In this document: one piece after another, positions 33,993-45,271 of the stretch
Layout of the letters: each line of letters opens with the position of its first letter
Position numbering within the stretch: the first letter of the stretch is position 1
Assembly (NCBI GenBank): GCA_003415625.1
Contig: PYIU01000006.1
Location: 2,294,001 to 2,358,000 of the forward strand
Length of the DNA: 64,000 bases
DNA from: Aquanectria penicillioides
Taxonomy: Eukaryota > Ascomycota > Sordariomycetes > Hypocreales > Nectriaceae
Reading direction: 5' to 3'
Translations under genes and position numbers: made by a program
Notes under the pieces: model-generated
Databases searched by the model: none
What the model was told of the DNA's origin: nothing
Seen by the model: only the letters and a program-made list of their open reading frames with translations

Positions 33993-36165
33993 CTTCTTCC
34001 CAGAATCCCTCTGGTGCGGCATCAGCCGTCGCTCTACTACCGGGCTTCGCTTCAATTCGAGATATTCTAGATGGGAAGATTAATGTTCACAGCCGAGTCA
34101 ACATCGCCGGCATCATCACAGATCTCCGTTCCCCGGTCCTCACCAGAGGAAAAGGTGAGTGAGCTTTAATTCCATTTTCATGATGTGTCCTAACCGTGCA
34201 AGACAGATTGGAAATGTCAAATTCGATTCTACGACTTGTCCGTCCAAGATGACGAAGACTCGTCGCTTACTCTCAACATCTTCCGCCCCGCGGATCAGAT
34301 GCCCACTGCAGGTTGCGGTGATATCATTGTCATTCTCTCGGCCAAGGTATTTCAGCTTTTATCTTCAGACTTGCCATATTCACTGATGTCCCTGTCAGAT
34401 TCAACGCTACCAAATAGACGCTCCCTCACTAATAACCAATTGGGAAACAAAAGTCCACATATACAAAGCATCAGAAATCCCTAAACCTCCAGCCAATGCT
34501 TCCCGCGCCTTGCGACCCTCTCCTAGAACCAAAGATGGAACGCCCAGTGGAAAAGAAAATGTCTACGTCTCGCTCCTTTTTCATGCCATTGACAAGGTCC
34601 GCATCCCTTCAGAACCAGAGTTTGAAGTCTTGAAGATTCAATCCGCCAACGTGAAGGACAAGTTCCATTTATTGAAAGATGTCCAGGATGGACGATTCTG
34701 TGACATCGTGGCTCAGGTCGTCAGGGAGCCATATGATTCAGGTGACAAAATCACTCTATGGGTTTCTGATTACACCGAGAATTCTACTTTTTTCCATTAT
34801 GCATTTGGTGGATCAAACCTGGCAGAGGGACGAGATGGCGATCCTTTCGGCTATACATCGAGGTTCTCAAAGATAGCTTCAAGTTCAGATTGGAATGGAC
34901 CGTTTGGCAAAAAGAGTATTCAGCTCACTTGCTTTGAGCCTCATGCAACTGCAATCCGGGAAGCTAAGGTATCATTTGGTGCTTGGGTTTCCATTCGAAA
35001 CTTGCAGATCAAGTATGGACGCAATGCCTCCAACCTCGAAGGCTATCTGAGGGAGGATCGTGGAGCGCATGGCCCCAAGCTGGGGATCTGGTCTCTGGAT
35101 CCCAAAGAAGATTCAGAGAGTATCAATCCACACTTAAAGGAAGCGATTCGCCGAAAGCGGGACTATGAACGAGCCAAGAAGGGTCAACTCAAAGACATCG
35201 CCGATGCCGCGAAAGCAGGCCAGAAACGCAAGGCCGAGTTAGCCTCCAACCAGGAACCTAAAAAGTTGAATTCCAGGGCGCGTCGAAAAGCGCAACGCGC
35301 ACAGGTTCAAGATGAGGAGCAAAAACTGCCAGAACCCATCCCAGTCTCGGATCTGAGCTCACAAGGTAATTTCCATTCCGCATCGTCAGGTTAACAACTC
35401 CTAATTTTCCTGGCAGTCAAATGTGAAAACCAGAACAAACCGGCAAGCCTCCTGGCCGATATCCTCGCCCCTATCATGTATGATACTACAGTGAACAGCC
35501 AACCCATTAAGCTGCAACTCCCGTTTGTGAACACAAACTATCGTGCCAACGTCCGCGTCGTCAATTTTATGCCGGAGAAGCTAGAGCAGTTTGCCTTCCC
35601 TAAAAAGGCCACTGAATTTGACGTCCTCTCAGACAATGACGATTCCAGCTCGGGGTCGGACTCGGAACATGACATGATGACTGATTTCACGGCTGCTCGA
35701 AATTGGGAATGGCGTTTTTTTCTCGAATTGGAAGACGCAGCTGTCCCAAAGAATCAGAAAAAAGAGAGGGTTTGGGTCGCTGTAGACAACCAGTCTGCAC
35801 AGTACCTGGTAGACTTAGATGCGTCTAACCTACGACAGGATGCGAAGAATCTCGAGATGCTCCGTCAGCGACTGTTTCTTTTATGGGGGGATCTCGAGGA
35901 GCACAAACGCCGCGAGCAGACAAAAAAGGCACAGTTTCTCAAGGCCGCTCGGGAGGGCCAGCCACCCATGGATAGCTCTGACGAGGATGAGCCAGCACCT
36001 AAAGTTTCAGGGAAGACTCACGTTGCCAACCGGCCATTCGCATGCTGCATCCGCCAATACGGTGTCAAGGTTCGAGAGCCAGACGTTGCCAAAGCCGACG
36101 CTGGGCAAGGCAGCCGATGGCAGAGGATGTATAGCTTGTTTGGAACCAAGATCTCGACCGTATAG
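33989..36165 (+). CDS. POT1: Pot1, telomere single-strand-binding protein
   Basis: Exons 33989-34154, 34207-34346, 34399-35365 and 35417-36165 encode 673 aa. Pot1 binds the G-rich 3' overhang in shelterin and controls telomerase access. The first OB fold (about residues 15-145) carries the Pot1/TEBP pattern: HSRVNIAGIITDLRSPVLTRGK, CQIRFYDLS, LTLNIFRPADQMP and GDIIVILSAK. The second OB fold (about 175-330) has KFHLLKDVQDGRFCDIVAQV and ITLWVSDYT. A basic linker (KRKAEL, KKLNSRARRKAQRAQ) and an acidic Ser/Asp stretch separate these from a C-terminal domain (YRANVRVVNFMPEKL, WEWRFFLELEDAAV) that ends FACCIRQYGVKV, likely the Tpz1/TPP1-binding OB/HJR-like part. Small first exons and uORFs are noted separately. 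The gene converges on SCC3. Confidence 0.93.
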
Positions 36166-36546
36166 GTCAGTCTGGTGTAAGATTGTGAGGGGAGGGGACT
36201 ATCACACTTCGGGACTGCATTATGAGCACAGGCACTATGAATTGGGAATCTATAGGTGTACGGATCAGGCGTAGGGAATCTTTTATTGAGATAGGGGTGA
36301 ATGAATTACAAAAATCCCCTTCGAGACCGCCCAAAACTCAGAATGGCTTCTGGCCACATACCCAGACTCCGGCCGTGGCGTAGCACGAGCCATAAACTAC
36401 ATACAGAGACAGAGAGGCTGCTCGAATCTAAGAAAAGAAAATGAGGGGAAAAAAAAGATGTTCGCATTTCGTTCTGTCAAGTCCAACACAGTTCGTCCGT
36501 TCATCCATCCGTGCTAGCAGAAAAAGGAGGTAACAAAAAGGGCGTT
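36166..36546. other. Spacer between convergent POT1 and SCC3
   Basis: 381 bases of 3' UTR-like sequence with A-rich stretches. No gene recognised. Confidence 0.6.
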
Positions 36547-39500
36547 TTAGTCCCCGAGAACATCGTCATCTGAATCGTGAGCTGGTCGTCCCTCTTCTTG
36601 TTCGTCGTCATCGTCGATTGGGTCCTCCTCCAGAAGCTCTCTCTGGCGGAGATCTTCACGGGAGCCCTCCTCAGGCTGGGGCTCCTCGTCAAAGATGTGG
36701 TCGTCGTCGCCTTCGTCCTCATCAACGACGACCTCCTCGCTGAGTTGGGGCTTCTGGGGCTTCGCCGACGTATGCGCAGCGGCTGCGATGGCCTTCTTCT
36801 TCGTGCGTTCCGCGAGCTTCTCCTCATCTAGATAGGCAACGACCTCTTTGAAGTTGTTTCCGAGCTTGGTTTGGTTGCGGAGAAGGCGGCGGCGTAGCTT
36901 ACCGGCATGGTTGCCACGGATGTCAACGAGCTTGGCGGCGATAGCCAGGACGTATTTGGCGGTTAGTTCACAGAGTGCCTTTTCAGTCTTTAGCTCAGCG
37001 GCGAAACGCTCCTCGGGTGACAAGTTGTCATCGTCTTCTTCATCCTCCTGATCCTCCTCATCATCCATGGGGTCCTCATCTTCAGCTGGCTCGTTGAGCG
37101 TCTTGTCTTTCTTTGATTTCTTGGCGTACTGTCGCTCAGCGCCATCAAAGATCGAGACCAGCTCAGGAACCAAGCCAGGTTCAATCTCCTGAACCAGGGT
37201 CTTGTACTTTTCACCAGCATTTGTCGCTGAACCGGTGCTGGATGCTGGACGGAAGTGCTCGATGGTCGGGCGAAGGATGGCGAAGGTAAGGTGGAGGTCG
37301 CACAAGCTTCCAGTTGCAAATAGCCGAAGCTGATCAATAGCCGCTCTGGATGAAAAGGTCTCGATAAGGTGCTTGCGGAAGGACTGTCGAAGGAGGGAGA
37401 GACCGTCAAGTTCAGCGTCTGTGATGCCTACTCCAGTGGAGAGGAGCTTAGAAAGAGCTCGAGTTTTCCACATGAAGTAGAATTGGCAGGTCTTAATAGC
37501 GAAAGTAGTGACCTCATCTTCAAGGTCATCAATCTCGTCATCCAAAGGCTCATATTTTCCACGGTGCACGATCTCGGACAGGATCTGAATAATGGGAGAT
37601 GTGCTTTCGGCGGTTCCTTCCGCCTCCAAGATGTCAACACAGTCTGAGATGCTTGACAGCCTGCTCATCTTCAGAAGAACCGTTGACAGGTCTTTCAGAG
37701 GAGCCTCTACCAGGTTTCCGCGAACTGAGAGCTCGCAGGTCTTATCAAAGTTGCGGAGGGAGGTGATGACATTCTCCCAAAGGTTGGCGAGTTTGCCATC
37801 TGTCAATTCTTCAAGCTCGTCATACTGCCTTGAGTGGAGTAAGGCTGTGGTAGCTTCAGAGAGCACTCTCCTATCGTCGTGTCTGTTGAACTGAATGCTG
37901 ATCTCGTCGAGCAGTTCTTCGTATTTTGTGGAGTCCTGGCGTAGCTGTTGGAACACGTCGAGGTTGAGGAAGTGTACCAGGCGGAGAACAATTGCCGCGG
38001 TCTCTGGCGCAGCTCCAAACTTGTTGAGCAGCCTAGGGATGAGAGTTGCCAGCTCGAGTGCGATCTCCTCCTGAGCTTCCATAGCTTCAGTACGGTGACG
38101 AATCTTCTTGTTCCTGTCCACATCACCAGTCTGGGCCAAGCTCGATTTCACGGCGGAGCTCAAGACATCCAACAATATCGACTCCTCTGAAGATGACGGA
38201 GCAATGGCCTTCTTGAATGCAACCTCTGGAGAATCACCCTTTGACCTAGACTTGGATTTTCTGCTTGAGGTGTGGTCGAAAAGAAGGTACCCGGCCAAGA
38301 TGCCCCATTTCTTGATCTCGACAACTTTCTCGTAGAGAACTTGTGCAGCCAGAGAAATTCTGGAGTCTGGTACAGCTGCCTCTAAAAGATCAGCAGCTAC
38401 ATCCAGCCCAAGGGCTTCCCCACTCTGGTGTTCTTCCTCGATCTGAGCGTCGTAGATAGCGAGGGTTTCAGCGAGGCATTTGATGTTCAGCCACTCTTGA
38501 CGAGGAGAGTCAAAGTCATCTTCCTCAACATTATCAAAGAGCTCTTCCAAAGTGTCGGGGCCGCCAATCTCCTCCACCTTGCCCTCATGGACGTCCATGA
38601 CGCAGGAGACAAAAAAGCCAACAACAGCTTTTCTGATTCTAAGTTCGTTATCAAAAATAAGTTTACCAATGGCATCAATCTCATCGGGCTCGAGCATGGC
38701 AGCGCCGCGCAAAGTGTCGATAACTGCAATGGCCGCGACTCGAACAGAAACTTCCGAATCTTTGCACGCCATCTCAATCAATCTGGGTCGGAACCTGTCG
38801 ATAAAGTGACCAAGCTGCTGCGCATCTCTCCTAAAGACCCGTGAGAGCTGCCTCAAAACTTCGTGACGTGTTGGAGCATTCGTATCTGACAGCATCCAGC
38901 CCAAGTAACGCAGATAACCCGGCTCCATGAAGACGGTTGGCAGGTCCCAGATCCACGATCCCAGGGCTTCTACACACTCAGTTCTAATTTTGGGGTCCAC
39001 ATCTCGGTAACGGTGAACGAACACGGTGTCGAAAAAAGACTGGATCGCTTCGGTGCAAATCCTGCGATTCCCGTTGGCCTCATCCAGGTTTCGCTGAACT
39101 TCGGCCGTTCTCGATTTATTCTTGCCTCGTTTCGAAGACTGATATTGTTGCTCAATGTTGCTAATACGTTGATCGAGAATATCAGCGACGTAAACTAACC
39201 CGGACTGAACAGCCAAGGCAATGGTCGTAGCAGTGTGGCGGAATGGGCGCAGCGAAGATGAAGACATGCTGGCCAGCCAGGCATGCAGATTATCCATCAG
39301 AGTCTGATCCTTGTAGATGATATCGGCTTCGTGGATCAGCGAGATAAGGGTGTGGAAAAAGGTAACAAGGAGGTCTCGGAAAGATCGTGTGCTCTTTGCC
39401 TTGGATATCAATGGATAATCGGTGATTTGTTGCTGGTCTCCCATTAGCGATTCGCGTTAGCCGATCGACGCGATTTGGACACATACCTCCTGATATACAC

Positions 39501-40181
39501 TCTGCAAATCGATCAGCCGATTGGGGATGTTCTCAGGGTCCTGAATGTCATCTTCTGTGACCTCCTGGTCGCAGCCGGCGCATTGCAAGATGCAGTTCAC
39601 TAGGTCGGTGAGGGCCGCAGGCTCATCGGCGCGATACTTCTCCAGCCAATCCTGAGCGACGGACTTGACAGAATCGCCAGATCCAAACAGTTCAGCTACG
39701 ACGCGCGTCAGCATGAGAGCAGGGTGGTTCGAGAATGAATTAGCTCCTTACCAAACAGACCAGTCCCCTTGTCTCCAGCATCGATGCGAACCGACTTCTT
39801 GGGTCTGCTAGGAAGTCCAGCAGGGTGAGCAGTGCGCACAGGCTGCGAGCCATTGATTTTTGGCTTCTTAGATGACGGTTTCTTTGCGCGACTTGTTTGC
39901 GACTTCTTCCTGGATCTCGGCGCGGGATGGTCCTCATCACTGTCGTCGTCAACTTCGTCGCTCATCTCCTCATCAGAATCTGGCGCTTCGTTCTCGCCAT
40001 CCTCCTCGTCGTGTTCATCTCTCTTGCGCTTCGCGGCGGATTGAGTTGCAGGCTCGGGTGTGAACTTGGACGGCGCTCTCACGACGCGTCCAGAACGACG
40101 ACGCGCCGTGGTGTCGGCTTCCGGCGTAGGGCTCGCGTTGTTGTCCATGGCTTCTCGCAGAGGGAGTCGCGTAGATGTCAT
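36547..40181 (-). CDS. SCC3: Cohesin subunit Scc3 (STAG/SA family)
   Basis: Exons 40181-39752, 39695-39487 and 39432-36547 encode 1174 aa. Scc3 binds the kleisin Rad21/Scc1 and DNA, and recruits cohesin regulators. The N-terminus is disordered and charged with basic clusters (RRRSGRVVRAPSKF, RSRKKSQTSRAKKPSSKKPK), suiting nuclear DNA binding. The STAG domain follows (NCILQCAGCDQEVTEDDI, then DYPLISKAKSTRSFRDLLVTFF). The stromalin conservative region is clear: FVHRYRDVDPKIRTECVEALGSWIWDLPTVF, SDTNAPTRHEVLRQLSRVF. HEAT-like helices continue to about residue 1010. The C-terminus is strongly acidic, alternating Asp/Glu tracts with a Lys cluster. The second intron is only 54 nt (39433-39486) and begins GTATGT. 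A downstream ATG at 40148 is an alternative start. The gene is divergent from UreD. Confidence 0.95.
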
Positions 40182-40577
40182 TTGATGGATGGACAGGCAG
40201 GTGAAAACCCCCGATCCGAGGGCGACAATGGTGTTTCTGGCCACTTTGTCGCGTCTAATGTCGCGTGGATGGCGGCCAGGTTATTTTGGAAAGTGGGCGG
40301 TCCTGGTTTAATGCGGATGAATTTCGGAAGGAACGGCAGCCCAGCCACAGCCACGCACGAGCCACATCCGGGGCATGATCGCCTGAATGAGGGGCTCAAG
40401 CCACAACTCTTGATATGGTTATCTCATGTCCACAGCTCGATGCATCTTTTCGCGTAGTGGACCACAGAAAGGCGGAACGAATGCGCGAGATTGCGCGTCG
40501 TTTGCATATAGGTCGCGTCCGCACTTCCGTCTTCAGTCAATCATATAGGTGGTGTTTTGCATCGACATGATGTCGAT
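40182..40577. promoter_or_regulatory. Compact divergent promoter, SCC3 / UreD
   Basis: 396 bases separate the two start codons. Two overlapping upstream ATGs (40567, 40570) sit just ahead of the UreD ATG. ATG 40567 opens an overlapping frame that would compete with the main start. Confidence 0.55.
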
Positions 40578-41567
40578 ATGGACTCTCCTTTCCCCCCGTC
40601 CTCCTCGGCTCCAGGTGATGGCCGCATTGTCGCCAACCTTCTCCCTGCGGGAGGGAGCGGCCTAGAGATAATGACGTACCAATATCCTCTGAAGCTCATT
40701 TCTCCTTCTCCTTCTCCAGATCAGCCCAGCATACTAGTATTTCTCTTGTCGTACGGAGGCGGGCTTGTTGCTGGAGACAGTGTCAATCTATCCATTGATG
40801 TCCGGGTCGGCTCTAGGCTCAGCATTGCCACCCAAGGGCACACAAAAATCTTTAAGACGCCTTCTGAAGATATCGTCACAAGCCAGAAACTCAACGTTCG
40901 AATTGAGAACGGCGCGGGTTTGTGTCTCTTGCCGGACCCCGTCCAACCGTTTGAGGATAGTGTCTATTCCCAAACACAAATATTCCGACTTGAAAACCGG
41001 GCATCTCTATGTCTTCTAGACTGGGTCACTCATGGTCGATCTGCTCGAGGTGAAAACTGGAGTTTGATCAAATGGAGTGGCCGCAACGAGGTGTGGCTCT
41101 GCGACTCCGAAGATTCGAACCGAGAGAGGTTGCTCGTGAGAGACTCTGTCATTTTATCTAGGGAAGGGAGCAAGACTGTCGGTCGAACACTCCAAGATAT
41201 GATGCACAGCATGGCGGTATCGGGAACTTTGATTTTACGAGGAGATATGATGAAGGTTCTGGCAGAGTTCTTTCTCGATGAGTTTGCGGCCTTACCGCGT
41301 ATCGGAGCTCGAGACTTCCGGTCACCAGAAGCAAAGGCAAAGGATGCTTCTGGAATATCAGATCTGGAGAAATGGCGGATTCAAAGGCTGGAAAGTGAGA
41401 AGAAGGGCGGGATCCTTTGGTCTGCCGCGCAGTTGAGAGGTTGTGTAATTGTCAAGTTGGGTGCGAGAACTGTGGAAGCTGGCCGGGAATGGATCGGGTC
41501 GATGATCATGAGGGAAGGGAGCATTACGAGCCAGTTTGGTGATCAGGCCTTGATGTGTATTCGATGA
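40578..41567 (+). CDS. ureD: Urease accessory protein UreD
   Basis: Intronless frame of 329 aa. UreD (UreH) is the scaffold on which UreF and UreG assemble to insert nickel into urease. Family features in order: GRIVANLLPAGGSGLEIMTYQYPLK near the start, then LSYGGGLVAGDSVNLSIDV (about 55-73), ATQGHTKIFK, CLLPDPVQPFEDSVYSQTQIF, LLDWVTHGRSARGE, and the C-terminal LRGCVIVKLGARTVEAGREW. The length fits fungal homologues of about 300-330 aa. The start is the first ATG in frame. No urease, UreF or UreG gene is nearby, as is usual in fungi where these genes are dispersed. Confidence 0.95.
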   Translation: MDSPFPPSSSAPGDGRIVANLLPAGGSGLEIMTYQYPLKLISPSPSPDQPSILVFLLSYGGGLVAGDSVNLSIDVRVGSRLSIATQGHTKIFKTPSEDIVTSQKLNVRIENGAGLCLLPDPVQPFEDSVYSQTQIFRLENRASLCLLDWVTHGRSARGENWSLIKWSGRNEVWLCDSEDSNRERLLVRDSVILSREGSKTVGRTLQDMMHSMAVSGTLILRGDMMKVLAEFFLDEFAALPRIGARDFRSPEAKAKDASGISDLEKWRIQRLESEKKGGILWSAAQLRGCVIVKLGARTVEAGREWIGSMIMREGSITSQFGDQALMCIR

Positions 41568-42114
41568 GGCCGTGGGTATTTTGGCTCAGAAATGCATAAT
41601 TTCGGCCACTTACCAAGGGGTTGGGCAAACGATTGCATTCGATAAGTCCTGACATACACACCAGTGTTGCAGGAAAAACAACATCAAAATACACGGGCAA
41701 CAGCTCTCCGAGGAAGGATCAGCAAGGTTGCAAAGAAGAAAAGCTAGTGGGTGAAATATCGCGTTCGCAAATCAAAATAAAATAAAATCGGGCTTGTTAA
41801 TTATAGTTCGATAGGATAATTGCCCACACTTTGCGCCGCATGTTCTATTCATCAACTCATTCGTGTTCCTACAATCTATCGTCAAGCTTAGCCCAGCTTA
41901 TCCATGTCCGTCATAGTTGACTAGCAGGGCGGTGAGTCACCCAAATTGGCAGAAACCGGCTCCCCCACCTTTCCTCCCCCACCGTCAAACTAAGCATTAG
42001 TGAGAGATCCAGCCAAAATTAATTTTGTAGAGCTTCAGTCTACCTCACGAACTTCGATAGCAAACTTCTCCCCCTTTCCCACAGCCCTCTTCAGTCGCAC
42101 TCGGGGCATCTACA
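41568..42114. promoter_or_regulatory. Intergenic region upstream of RPC53
   Basis: No coding signal. It holds the UreD 3' UTR (AT-rich around 41780-41810) and the RPC53 promoter with a CT-rich leader (about 41960-42114). Confidence 0.55.
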
Positions 42115-43850
42115 ATGGTTCGCGGAAGGGCACCTGCCCGGGGGACCCGGAGAGGCGCCGCCGCCGCTGGACAACGGTCTCAAGCTGAGAACGGCGAGGC
42201 CAGCACTGCTGCCGCTGGTGCCACTGGTGCCACCTCGAGGACCGCCAATTCTTCTACTCAGGGCCCATCAACTACCCCGACTCGTGGTGGTTCCACTGCC
42301 CGAGCGACTCGTGGACCAACGAGCGCCAGATTCCGACCCAAGGTTGTTCGTCGAGATGAGGCCGAACGTGATACCCTAGCGCGCCAGGAGGAAAAGAAGG
42401 CGCAAGACAGAGCTGCAGACGAAAAGCGCGCGCGAGGCCGTTCAAGGTTCCGAAGCAAACGGAGCAGAGGCGATGCAATGGGCAGCAGGGGCGGCTTCGG
42501 ACGAATTATGTCCGGCGCCAGTGGCCCCTTCTCTTCAGGCTTTGCAGGTAAGTCTTGTGCAATTGCAACCTCTTCAAATCAGCAGTATTCTAACCTTGCC
42601 TGCTTCCAGGATCTTCAGGTGGCGGTTGGTTCCGTACTGGTGGCGGCGGCGGCGGCGGCGGTGCTGGATTTGGCGGTGGTTTCTCGCGAGGGGCCAAATC
42701 AGAATCCAGACCTGGTTTTGGCCAAGCAGATGGTTCACGATTCCGCGAAGCACGAATTAACGCCGACAAGCTCAATTCTCATACTCCTGACGAAGAATTG
42801 GATAGCGAAGACGAGGCCATGATGGCGGCGCTGAGCGCCAGGCCTACGAGCATTCTACCGATGGGTATATACCGAAAAGAACACAAGGATGAAGGGATCA
42901 TTGTGGCTACGACTGCAGAATTGGAGGCCGCAGAAACCGCTAAAAATGGCGAGGAGGAAAGCCTCTGGGTTGATGGAGATGACTCGGCTCCTCAAACAGT
43001 ATCCGATCAGTCAGAAGATGGTGGTGTCTGGAACACGGAAGAAAAGCCGGTGGTCATTAAAAAGGAGCCCGGACTGGATGATTCTATGGATCTGGATGCC
43101 GGGATTAAACCTGACGTCGAAGAGTCAGAACGACAGAAGGAGAAGAAGCCAGCCGCAGAGCCCCCAACCAAACCGAAGAAGGTTACCAACCAAGAGCCTG
43201 AGGAGAGGATGATTCAGACGGACCTGAACCTCCTGGCCAGCGAGCTTGGCACGGTTACGATTACAGAGAATGAGGAGGGCGAGGAGAGCAAGCCGGAAGA
43301 CGTGAGCAACAAGGACGGGCGTTTGTATCTCTTCCAATTCCCTCCAATCCTGCCTCCTCTCCAGCAGATCTCGCAGCCGAAAGCCGTCAACAAGGTCAAG
43401 GCGGAGCCGGAGGACTCTCACATGTTAGACTCGACACCGAGCGCTACGAACGCTACTCCCGTGGATCTGACCCAGGAGGGCGCGCAGGATGACGACGACA
43501 ACGACGAAGACGACGACGACGATCAACCTGAAGACGATCCAGAGAACTCAGCGGGCTTCCTTTCGCAACTTGTTTCGCAGGGCGGCCTTGTGGGGCAACT
43601 CAAGGTTCGCAAATCCGGACGTGTGGAGCTCGACTGGGGAGGCCAGATCCTTGAGATGAGCCCCGCCGCAGGCATGAACTTCCTGACGACGGCCGTCATT
43701 GTGGAAGAGAACGACGAGAAGCCCAAACCCGGTGTCGTCGGCGGCGAGAGCATCGGGATGGGGAAGATCATGGGCCGCTTCGTGCTCGCGCCGACGTGGG
43801 AGGAGGAGGAGGATTGGGACGTCTCGCCAGAGGAGCTTCGAATCGACTGA
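42115..43850 (+). CDS. RPC53: RNA polymerase III subunit Rpc53 (RPC4)
   Basis: Exons 42115-42547 and 42610-43850 encode 557 aa. Rpc53 pairs with Rpc37 in a TFIIF-like subcomplex of RNA polymerase III, acting in termination and reinitiation. The N-terminal half is disordered: RGRAPARGTRRG, Ser/Thr/Ala repeats, a basic charged helix (RDEAERDTLARQEEKKAQDR), then Gly/Phe/Arg-rich segments (GGGWFRTGGGGGGGGAG). The RPC4 domain lies at the C-terminus: GRLYLFQFPPILPPL (about residue 388), an acidic Asp/Glu run, GLVGQLKVRKSGRVELDWGG (about 470-490) and FVLAPTWEEEEDW. The consensus-like IKKEPG and VKAEP resemble sumoylation sites. The intron joins GFA to GSSGGG in frame. Confidence 0.95.
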
Positions 43851-44129
43851 GAGGGAGAGGAATGGAACGACACACAGACATAGACTCTACGGCGTTTGTT
43901 TTGCTACCAGGGATTTGAGGACAAAAAGTGGCGGAAATATCCGCATCTCCACCAGCAGTGGGAGGCAAAGTCGGACAGAAGAACCTGTACAATAGACCCC
44001 TCCAAGCCTGCAAGCAAGGTACGGCGGAGAGATGAGATAAAGAAGACACCGAGAGGAACACGGAGCAAGAAAGGGAAAAGAAAGATACCCCTCCCCCCTT
44101 CGGAGAAGCTACGCCGCATGCAAAGGCAT

Positions 44130-44184
<55 letters not shown>

Positions 44185-45271
44185 ACGCCCATCATTAGAT
44201 CCCTACAGCACGGTCGACAAACTTGGCACGGTAATCCACCCCCATGTTGTCCATGACCCAACGCCTCCCATTTGAAGCAAATGTCCCCTCGCGCATCGGC
44301 AGCCCGGGCCAAAGAGGTTTCATGGGCCGAGCCCAGCCCTGCACCTTGCATGCGCGTCCTTTGCAGGGCAAGGTTGACGCGGCACGTTTCCCGCTCTCTT
44401 TGTGCTTTTGCGCGTCTGTGCTTCTCTATGCCTCTCCTTGTCTCTCTCTTTCTCTTGCTCTCAATGTATCTCTCAATGTATCTCTCTGGGTAGCACCGGG
44501 GATCATCATCAGATCATTATGCGAAACTCTCCGAATCCGCCAAAAGCACCAGCGTCCTGGTCTTTGCTGTTGGTCGTGCTCCCCCGGCTCCCCCGTTACC
44601 GGCCCGCCGTCCCTCCCCAGTCTTTCTCTCCCTCTCACTCTCGCTCTCTCCTCATCCCCTTGTGCCTCCATGAATCAAGGCGAGCTTCCGTTCTTGCTTC
44701 ACATGTTTGAAGGGGGCGGACCCGGAGTCCGGGTTTCATTGCCGTTAATAACAATAACATTTAATTTTTATTTTTATTTTTACATTTGTTGGTTCTGAGT
44801 CTCTAGCGCATTATCTAAATGCTGCTGTCGCTGTTGCTATCGCTGTCGCTGTCGCCATCGTACCAGCTGGCGCCGAATCCGGGCTTTCTATCCCTATCGC
44901 GGAGAGCCGTCCCTGACTCTCCTATGATGGCTTCCATCTTCTTTTTTTGCTGTTGTACACACACAAGAAAACATGTAAAGAAAAAAAAAAAAAAAAGTAC
45001 AAAAAAAGCAGTGGAAGCCCTTGAATGGTATCATGTCTTCGTTCGTTCCGTCGCAACCCGATTGTCCACCAGTTTTAAACGCCCGCCAACCTGCCGGATC
45101 CGCCCGTCTTGGAAGTCCTCTACATACCGAATGGAAAAGTGCCAGCCCAATCAAAATATGGGGATACAGGGGAAGATACAGAGGGAGGAAAAAGTAAAAC
45201 AAGAAAAAGAAAAGTTGTGTGGAGCCGCATGGACAGGGTCGGCTGTGGAGTGTCATTAATACCATTAAAAC
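43851..45271. other. Spacer between convergent RPC53 and rhodopsin-domain gene
   Basis: No gene recognised in about 1.4 kb. It contains the (GGCACA)9 array (44131-44184), CT-rich stretches (44390-44660), an A16 run (44981-44996) and AT-rich segments. Confidence 0.55.
44131..44184. repeat. (GGCACA)9 hexanucleotide minisatellite
   Basis: Nine perfect tandem GGCACA units, preceded by a variant GGCATA. It is the longest of three arrays of this hexamer family in the window. Confidence 0.95.
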
